11,375 bases of DNA, taken from the NCBI GenBank assembly GCA_047615875.1, contig JBLHGU010000159.1:1-11375 (forward strand). The letters are read 5' to 3'. The DNA is from JBLHGU01 sp047615875. Its GTDB lineage: Bacteria; Pseudomonadota; Gammaproteobacteria; Arenicellales; CAJQKF01. A program made the translations under genes and the position numbers. Below the pieces are notes generated by a model that worked only from the letters and a program-made list of their open reading frames with translations, had not been told where the DNA came from and ran no database searches. This document shows positions 7,747 through 11,375 of this stretch, piece by piece (within the stretch, counting starts at the first letter, position 1; every line of letters starts with the position of its first letter).

Positions 7747-7883
7747 ATTCTGGCATCATGAACACCTATTCTGGTAGAAACACCAAAGTGTTCACCATCA
7801 GATCAGGATCACCGTTCACGATCGACCAGAATGACTGTTCACGTTGCGTCAGAATCGGTGTTCAGGTTCGTCCAGAATATGCA
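7747..7883. repeat. Right terminus of the IS21-type element with repeated half-sites
   Basis: Four direct copies of a GTTCAC...CAGAAT unit follow one another. CAGAAT or its variant CAGGAT lies at 7804, 7827, 7850 and 7873, exactly 23 bp apart. GTTCAC or a variant lies at 7790, 7814, 7837 and 7860. Two inverted copies (ATTCTGG at 7747 and 7768, with GAACACC between) face them on the istA side. The last copy merges into the terminal repeat ending at 7883. This is the expected look of IS21 transposase-binding arrays, here close to the istA start and possibly overlapping its promoter. Confidence 0.75.
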
Positions 7884-8184
7884 GCCCTCAAGCTTTACCG
7901 ATCCGGCACGCAGCTACTGGCGGAAATACTTGCGCGCATCAGAGCATCGCCTCTAACGGCCTAATCTATTGAACGCAAGCGTGAGCCTCAAAATCAACGT
8001 AATGGAGGATATCTTGCTAAAAGTTTCTAACGGCTTTCTCTATGAAATTGCTGACCTGCACGCTCTATATCGGGATTTTGGGATATGGTATTACACTTTA
8101 TTCGCAATCAACTGTTCGATTTATTTGAATAACACTCATTTGTTAATTTGGAAACTTTATACTACATTTTAGTATCACCAAAAC
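7884..8184. other. Intergenic stretch between the IS21 end and the peptide operon
   Basis: No convincing gene is present. One plus-strand frame ends at 7956 with the protein-like text FTDPARSYWRKYLRASEHRL and could be the 3' tail of a gene cut by the IS, but its partner is not found on the left side. A 67-codon frame at 7969-8172 lacks a ribosome-binding site and has no recognisable features. I see no clear hairpin terminator for the operon ending at 8185. Confidence 0.5.
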
Positions 8185-8616
8185 TTATTTTTCCGGTCTG
8201 AACAAGTTTATTAAGACCCGTTTAAACGAAATAGTCAGCATTTGAGTGGTACACGCCAACCGGGTGCTGAGGCCAGGTCGTATGTTGCCCCCTTGACTAA
8301 GATTTATGTCGGTTCTGCCCAAGATTTCATCCGGCTCGAGTAATCGATCGATAACCTTCGCGTTATCCGCTTTCGTCATGTAACGTAAGCCGCGCGACGA
8401 AAGCGTCAAACCAAGCAGACGATGCGCCGTAAGACCGTGCTGTGGGTGATTGAATACGACAACATCACCCGGGGAAAAATGAGCCACGGGTAAAACACGA
8501 ACCTTATCCCCAGACTTGAGCATCGGGTGCATACATTGACCCCTAATATTGATCACAAAGGGGGTGGTTGCCTCTTTTAGCAACGAGGCCGCAATCGTTT
8601 GGTAGATAATTGACAT
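8185..8616 (-). CDS. S26-type signal-peptidase-like protein with Cys in place of the nucleophilic Ser
   Basis: The 143-residue protein has the conserved layout of S24/S26 peptidases. The nucleophile box is RGQCMHPML (residues 25-33), where the family normally has G-x-S-M-x-P. Next come SGDKVRV and SPGDVVVF, then AHRLL with His65, and finally TKADN with Asp84. His instead of Lys after the nucleophile is the Sec11-like (archaeal and ER) version. Cys28 (codon TGT) replaces the catalytic Ser, so it is either a thiol peptidase or inactive. No clear transmembrane anchor is seen. The last gene of the operon, it starts 55 bp after the radical SAM gene with a poor ribosome-binding site. Its context suggests leader removal from the modified peptide, which is inference. 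Confidence 0.8.
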   Translation of the reverse strand: MSIIYQTIAASLLKEATTPFVINIRGQCMHPMLKSGDKVRVLPVAHFSPGDVVVFNHPQHGLTAHRLLGLTLSSRGLRYMTKADNAKVIDRLLEPDEILGRTDINLSQGGNIRPGLSTRLACTTQMLTISFKRVLINLFRPEK

Positions 8617-8671
8617 ATTGGTGAAAGAATAGCGGGGATGCCCAATCTAACGTGTTAGCGAGCTCAATGAC

Positions 8672-9700
8672 TTAATCCGCCCGTTGTCCACAGCCCGTGC
8701 CACAGCTTTTGTTGATATTTTCTTCCACGGCCAAACAAAATATGGGGGCGCCTAATTGCTTAATTGGCTTATTCTTAAATTGTTGCATCGCCGCCTTAGC
8801 ACGACTTCTTGCGCGTGCAAACAGGGGTGAATTATCCCATATTTCTGAGATTGAATGATCGTGCACATTCCCTGCGCTTTCCTGTAAATGCATACAGGCC
8901 AATACGTTGCCATAAGGATCAATATCCACGCCTGCGATGCCAACACCACAGCTTGCAACTGCCTTTTTGGTTTCAACTTCCACCTCTACACCCTGAACTA
9001 GCTCGCCTTGATCGGCTTGTAATTGTTGTTGTAGTTTGCGCTCTGTGACCAATCGTGTGACTCTATCCCAAGTGCTTTCTGCGGGTTGAATAATCAGCGG
9101 TTCGGTATCGCCGTTATCACGCGGTGCTACCGGCCCCTGAAAACGCAACGGAACATCCAACTTATCGCATAAAGCAAACATCTCTTCGATCTGATGCTCA
9201 TTCCAGGACGTTGGCGTTGACACTACACTGATACGCAGTCCCTCCTCGGTTGCACTCGCTATATTTTTTACCAAACGATCAAAACTGCCAGCAATACGAG
9301 TTTGTTGATCGTGCACTTCGGCGGTTGCACCATGCAGGCTGACTTCAACTACATAGGGCATTATCTCATCACGTACTCGCTTGGCCATTGCTCGAGTCAG
9401 ACTATGCCCATTAGTGCGCACACGTACAACAAAGCCCAGCTCTTTAGTCAGACGCCCAATCTCAAAAAAGTGCGGATGAATCATCGGCTCGCCACCAGTC
9501 AGCATCAAAAACATCGTTTGCATACTCGCTAAATCGCGTAGCAGGGTTTCATAGTTGGCAAGTGATAGTGGTTTGCCAGGCTTGTCTCGGTCGTTATAAC
9601 AAAAAAAACAATCGAGATTGCAGGCATAAGTCAGCTCTAAAGTGACGTCTATTAAGACACCCTGCTTACGTACCTTATTGGCGATATTATTGATGCTCAT
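8672..9700 (-). CDS. Radical SAM/SPASM peptide-modifying enzyme, PqqE-like
   Basis: This 342-residue enzyme would cleave S-adenosylmethionine with a 4Fe-4S cluster held by Cys27, Cys31 and Cys34 (YACNLDCFFC) and use the radical to modify a peptide. GGEP at 69-72 is the SAM-binding motif. A C-terminal SPASM region carries Cys251 (CGVGIAGVDIDPYG), Cys269, the AGN...EIW signature at about 277-288, and a final cluster Cys322, Cys333 and Cys337. This auxiliary-cluster pattern is typical of PqqE-like and sactipeptide or ranthipeptide maturases. Its ATG overlaps the PqqD stop codon as ATGA, so the two are coupled, in line with PqqD-type proteins presenting peptides to such enzymes. It has no fused peptide-recognition domain of its own. 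The bond it makes is unknown. Confidence 0.92.
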   Translation of the reverse strand: MSINNIANKVRKQGVLIDVTLELTYACNLDCFFCYNDRDKPGKPLSLANYETLLRDLASMQTMFLMLTGGEPMIHPHFFEIGRLTKELGFVVRVRTNGHSLTRAMAKRVRDEIMPYVVEVSLHGATAEVHDQQTRIAGSFDRLVKNIASATEEGLRISVVSTPTSWNEHQIEEMFALCDKLDVPLRFQGPVAPRDNGDTEPLIIQPAESTWDRVTRLVTERKLQQQLQADQGELVQGVEVEVETKKAVASCGVGIAGVDIDPYGNVLACMHLQESAGNVHDHSISEIWDNSPLFARARSRAKAAMQQFKNKPIKQLGAPIFCLAVEENINKSCGTGCGQRAD

Positions 9701-10017
9701 CGGTAATCAGCCGGTGTTGCTCGTTCAATAATATTTTCATGATCGAGCTCAGCTAAAAACTTGATCATGTCGGATTCGGCCTGTTGCAGCGTTACATCAA
9801 ATTCGGCGCTAATTGATTCGCTTATCGCAACAGTGCTTATGGGCTTTTGCAACAAGTGAACAATATACAAGCCAATCTCATTGACGACAATAACGCGGCC
9901 ATTTTGTAAATGTACCAACACGCCATCTTCGCCCACCGCGCGATGGCGCACCTGAGCAGACAGCCAAAGTTTGTTGTTGGCAATTGAGCTGTCACTATTC
10001 ACGCTTACTTTAGACAT
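9697..10017 (-). CDS. PqqD-like peptide-binding protein (RiPP recognition element)
   Basis: The protein has about 106 residues. PqqD-like proteins fold as a winged helix and bind the leader of a precursor peptide for a partner enzyme. The family pattern is visible: LWLSAQVRHRAVGEDG, then VLVHLQNGRVIVVNEIGLYIVHLL (a strand pair and the 'N-x-x-G' turn), then a helical C-terminal part with Glu and Leu (EFDVTLQQAESDMIKFL). I prefer the ATG at 10017-10015, which overlaps the end of the kinase gene by eight bases. A GTG at 10029 is possible and would add four residues. The arrangement with an HPr-kinase-like gene before it and a radical SAM gene after it supports leader recognition for one or both. 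Confidence 0.88.
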   Translation of the reverse strand: MSKVSVNSDSSIANNKLWLSAQVRHRAVGEDGVLVHLQNGRVIVVNEIGLYIVHLLQKPISTVAISESISAEFDVTLQQAESDMIKFLAELDHENIIERATPADYR

Positions 10018-10948
10018 CAGACATCCCACTTTTCACTGCATTCATTATGTTCTCTACGGGTTCATGGCGCGCACTTTGCAAGCGCAGTACCGGAACCTTC
10101 TCTGCCAAGGCAGTCACCGCGTCAAATAACAACGGGGCTTGCGTAGTATCCATATTCACAAACGGGCAGCCTACCAATAGCTTTGCTACCGCATCCGATG
10201 GCTCTGTTGCAGTTACCCGTAATAACTCACCTTGCTCTAATAAAACTAGGGCCGCAAGTGGATAACATTCCCGGCTATCGGCATGCTCTAGGGTACGACC
10301 AAACTCACCGGTAAAAGGAACTGCATGCGCATTGTAACCAGGCTTATCGGTACGCGGCAGTACCATGTTGATATCATCACTCAATACTATAGCACCGTGT
10401 TGGTGAGCCTTTCTGGTGAGGGTAGTTTTGCCTGCATTAGAACGGCCGACAAAAATATAAGCCTGTTCTTCAAAGACCAGCCCGGCACTATGTAAAATAA
10501 CGCCGCCTGACTCCACTGCCTTATAGGCAGTAAATACTCGCAGCACATTTTCTACCACACTGGGATAAGTTAGCTGATCTTCCTTAACAACACCTAAAGA
10601 CCCAGCGGTATACGTTTTTTCTAGCGGAATACTGGCTCTAAAATCAAAACCAGTTAAATCAATCGCGTCCGATCTACGTCGCTGCAACGGGGCATATTGC
10701 CCATCCCGAGTTAAATCCTTAAATGGAACATTCGGTACTTGGCTCATTTTGTACGCTTGACAGCTAAATTGAGGCTTATCATTTTCCTGATCTTGCTGAC
10801 GGACAAACCCAGCGTAGCGGTGCTGAATAGACTGCTGCTGAGAAAGACTTAAACCAGTAAAACTGATGCTAACGCCCGGTAACTGGAAGGACAAGCTGTG
10901 TGGCCCCCAGGCTGACATTAGGGCAGCGGAGGAGTTAGCGAAAGACAT
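10010..10948 (-). CDS. HPr-kinase-related ATPase (HprK-related kinase)
   Basis: The 312-residue protein resembles the catalytic half of HPr kinase/phosphorylase, but in a setting without PTS genes. The P-loop GRSNAGKTTL is at 168-177, after VILHSAGLV, and the HprK-type acidic motif LSDDINMV follows at 189-196 (Asp191-Asp192). The N-terminal 130 residues match nothing I recognise. HprK-like enzymes are known in some peptide clusters: the paeninodin lasso cluster uses one to phosphorylate a C-terminal Ser of its precursor. A role on the neighbouring 68-residue peptide is therefore plausible but inferred. The gene begins 25 bp after the precursor, without a good ribosome-binding site, and overlaps PqqD. 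HprK-related kinases linked to PqqD proteins also occur outside lasso clusters. Confidence 0.88.
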   Translation of the reverse strand: MSFANSSAALMSAWGPHSLSFQLPGVSISFTGLSLSQQQSIQHRYAGFVRQQDQENDKPQFSCQAYKMSQVPNVPFKDLTRDGQYAPLQRRRSDAIDLTGFDFRASIPLEKTYTAGSLGVVKEDQLTYPSVVENVLRVFTAYKAVESGGVILHSAGLVFEEQAYIFVGRSNAGKTTLTRKAHQHGAIVLSDDINMVLPRTDKPGYNAHAVPFTGEFGRTLEHADSRECYPLAALVLLEQGELLRVTATEPSDAVAKLLVGCPFVNMDTTQAPLLFDAVTALAEKVPVLRLQSARHEPVENIMNAVKSGMSDV

Positions 10949-10973
10949 GTTATTAATTTATAAGCAGCAATGA

Positions 10974-11180
10974 TCACGAACCGGGCGTTCCGCAACCATC
11001 AAATGGCCCTATTACTTTACCTGGACCACCAGCCCCCTTATCTGCACACACCGCCGCGACCGCTTCTAATGGCTCGGCACTGCGCACAAACGGTGCGCTA
11101 TAGGCACGTTTTTCTTTTTTATTAACCGGCTCAGCGTGAGCACCCTGATTGGTTGCGCTTACAGTCTTAGGTTTATTCAT
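10974..11180 (-). CDS. Candidate RiPP precursor peptide, 68 residues
   Basis: This is the first complete gene of the operon, with an AGGAAAAAG ribosome-binding region just before its ATG. The N-terminal part is polar and lysine-rich (MNKPKTV...NKKEKRAYSAP). A YxxP motif (Tyr27 to Pro30) recalls the leader motif bound by PqqD-like recognition elements in lasso peptides. PLEAVAAVC at 37-45 looks like the leader/core boundary. The tail is rich in Gly and Pro and contains two cysteines (Cys45 and Cys63), GAGGPGK and a terminal GTPGS, so the last residue is Ser68. Candidate modifications are a radical-formed link involving Cys or an aromatic residue, and phosphorylation of Ser68. It is recognised by size, layout and context, not by a known precursor family. 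Confidence 0.72.
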   Translation of the reverse strand: MNKPKTVSATNQGAHAEPVNKKEKRAYSAPFVRSAEPLEAVAAVCADKGAGGPGKVIGPFDGCGTPGS

Positions 11181-11228
11181 TATCTTTTTCCTATAGGTGC
11201 TAGTACAACTAATTGAACAGTGATCTTA

Positions 11229-11375
11229 TTAGTTTTGGCTCGTTACATTAACGGTAAACGAAGGAATTGCATTTAAAAACTCAGCATAATTTTCAGGATT
11301 TGCCCATTGCAGATAGGTTTCTGGCTTAATGAATGCTGCATAATTAGCGGGTTTTAACCACTGAATGTAGGCGCT
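11229..11375 (-). CDS. 3' end of an aromatic-rich repeat protein (partial, runs off the window)
   Basis: The frame is open from the window edge (11375) to a TAA at 11231-11229 and gives 48 C-terminal residues. It contains about two copies of an 18-residue repeat: YIQWLKPANYAAF, then YLQWANPENYAEF, linked by IKPET. Each repeat has Tyr, Trp, Pro and an N-Y-A-x-F core. It ends NAIPSFTVNVTSQN. The family is not recognised. It lies upstream of the precursor in the same direction, 48 bp away, so it may be the first gene of the same operon or the end of a separate structural gene. Confidence 0.7.
   Translation of the reverse strand, partial: SAYIQWLKPANYAAFIKPETYLQWANPENYAEFLNAIPSFTVNVTSQN

Larger units (their letters stand above)
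2154..7883 (-). mobile_element. IS21-family insertion sequence (degenerate), interrupted by a RIT element
   Basis: The element encodes istA (7689 to 3039, split) followed by istB (2990 to 2234), the standard IS21-family order. The left end reads TGCATATTCTG at 2154-2164, and the right end reads the exact reverse complement at 7873-7883. The ends therefore begin TG and finish CA, as in this family, and the similarity continues imperfectly inward. Without the inner 3.1-kb insertion it would be about 2.6 kb, a normal IS21 size. Both transposition genes carry disabling mutations, so it cannot move on its own. I see no clear target duplication in the flanks (CTCTCACGG left, GCCCTCAAG right), which suggests age or a rearrangement. 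Confidence 0.9.

Noticed and set aside
7790..7878. Regularly spaced repeats that could suggest a CRISPR array
   Set aside because: The repeated motifs are only about 6 bp, the 23-bp period leaves no room for spacers, and the location is an IS21 terminus.
7758..7964. Plus-strand 68-codon frame at the IS21 right end
   Set aside because: It runs through the transposase-binding repeats, so its text is set by the repeat array and not by coding selection.
7969..8172. Plus-strand 67-codon frame before the peptide operon
   Set aside because: It would need a TTG start, has no ribosome-binding site and no recognisable motif. AT-rich DNA of this length often stays open by chance.
8185..11180. Calling the operon a lasso peptide cluster
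   Set aside because: No B2 transglutaminase-like protease or asparagine-synthetase-like cyclase is visible, and a radical SAM/SPASM enzyme is present instead. Missing genes could lie beyond 11375, so this is only set aside.

Overview
This is accessory DNA from a bacterium, most likely a gammaproteobacterium. I infer this from the general look of the tRNA, the IS21-type element and the enzyme families, not from any single diagnostic gene. It falls into three blocks. Block 1 (1-2153) is mostly non-coding. It holds a 160-bp inverted-repeat unit (44-203), a minus-strand tRNA with anticodon CAT (348-424), decayed coding remnants on both strands (606-1280) and one small lipoprotein gene (1532-1981) whose GC content is clearly higher than its surroundings.

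Block 2 (2154-7883) is a nest of two mobile elements. The outer one is an IS21-family element with istA and istB on the minus strand, 11 bp of perfectly matching termini (TGCATATTCTG) and arrays of GTGAAC/ATTCTG sub-repeats near both ends. Its istB has a frameshift. Its istA has a frameshift and two stop codons, and is also split by a second, more AT-rich element of about 3.1 kb (3942-7044). The inner element encodes three consecutive overlapping tyrosine recombinases, bounded by 30-bp inverted repeats that match at 28 positions and a 5-bp direct repeat (AGGTT). This is the organisation known as a recombinase-in-trio (RIT) element. Removing it together with one copy of the 5-bp repeat restores the IstA reading frame exactly. 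The third recombinase is intact. The first has a frameshift in an A6 tract. The second has an A6 tract out of phase just after its start codon and has lost its HxxR catalytic box, so this copy is probably dead.

Block 3 (8185-11375) is a compact minus-strand operon that looks like a peptide-modification (RiPP) system. In transcription order it has the end of an aromatic-rich repeat protein running off the window (11229-11375), a 68-residue candidate precursor (10974-11180), an HPr-kinase-like protein (10010-10948), a PqqD-like peptide-binding protein (9697-10017), a radical SAM/SPASM enzyme (8672-9700) and an S26-type signal-peptidase-like protein (8185-8616). The kinase, PqqD and radical SAM genes overlap and are probably translationally coupled. 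The precursor has a YxxP motif, two cysteines and a C-terminal serine, and the peptidase has cysteine where the catalytic serine is expected. A possible reading is that PqqD presents the leader, the radical SAM enzyme and the kinase modify the peptide, and the peptidase trims it. That combination, seen here without the lasso cyclase and B2 protease, is the most interesting part of the window. The product is unknown.
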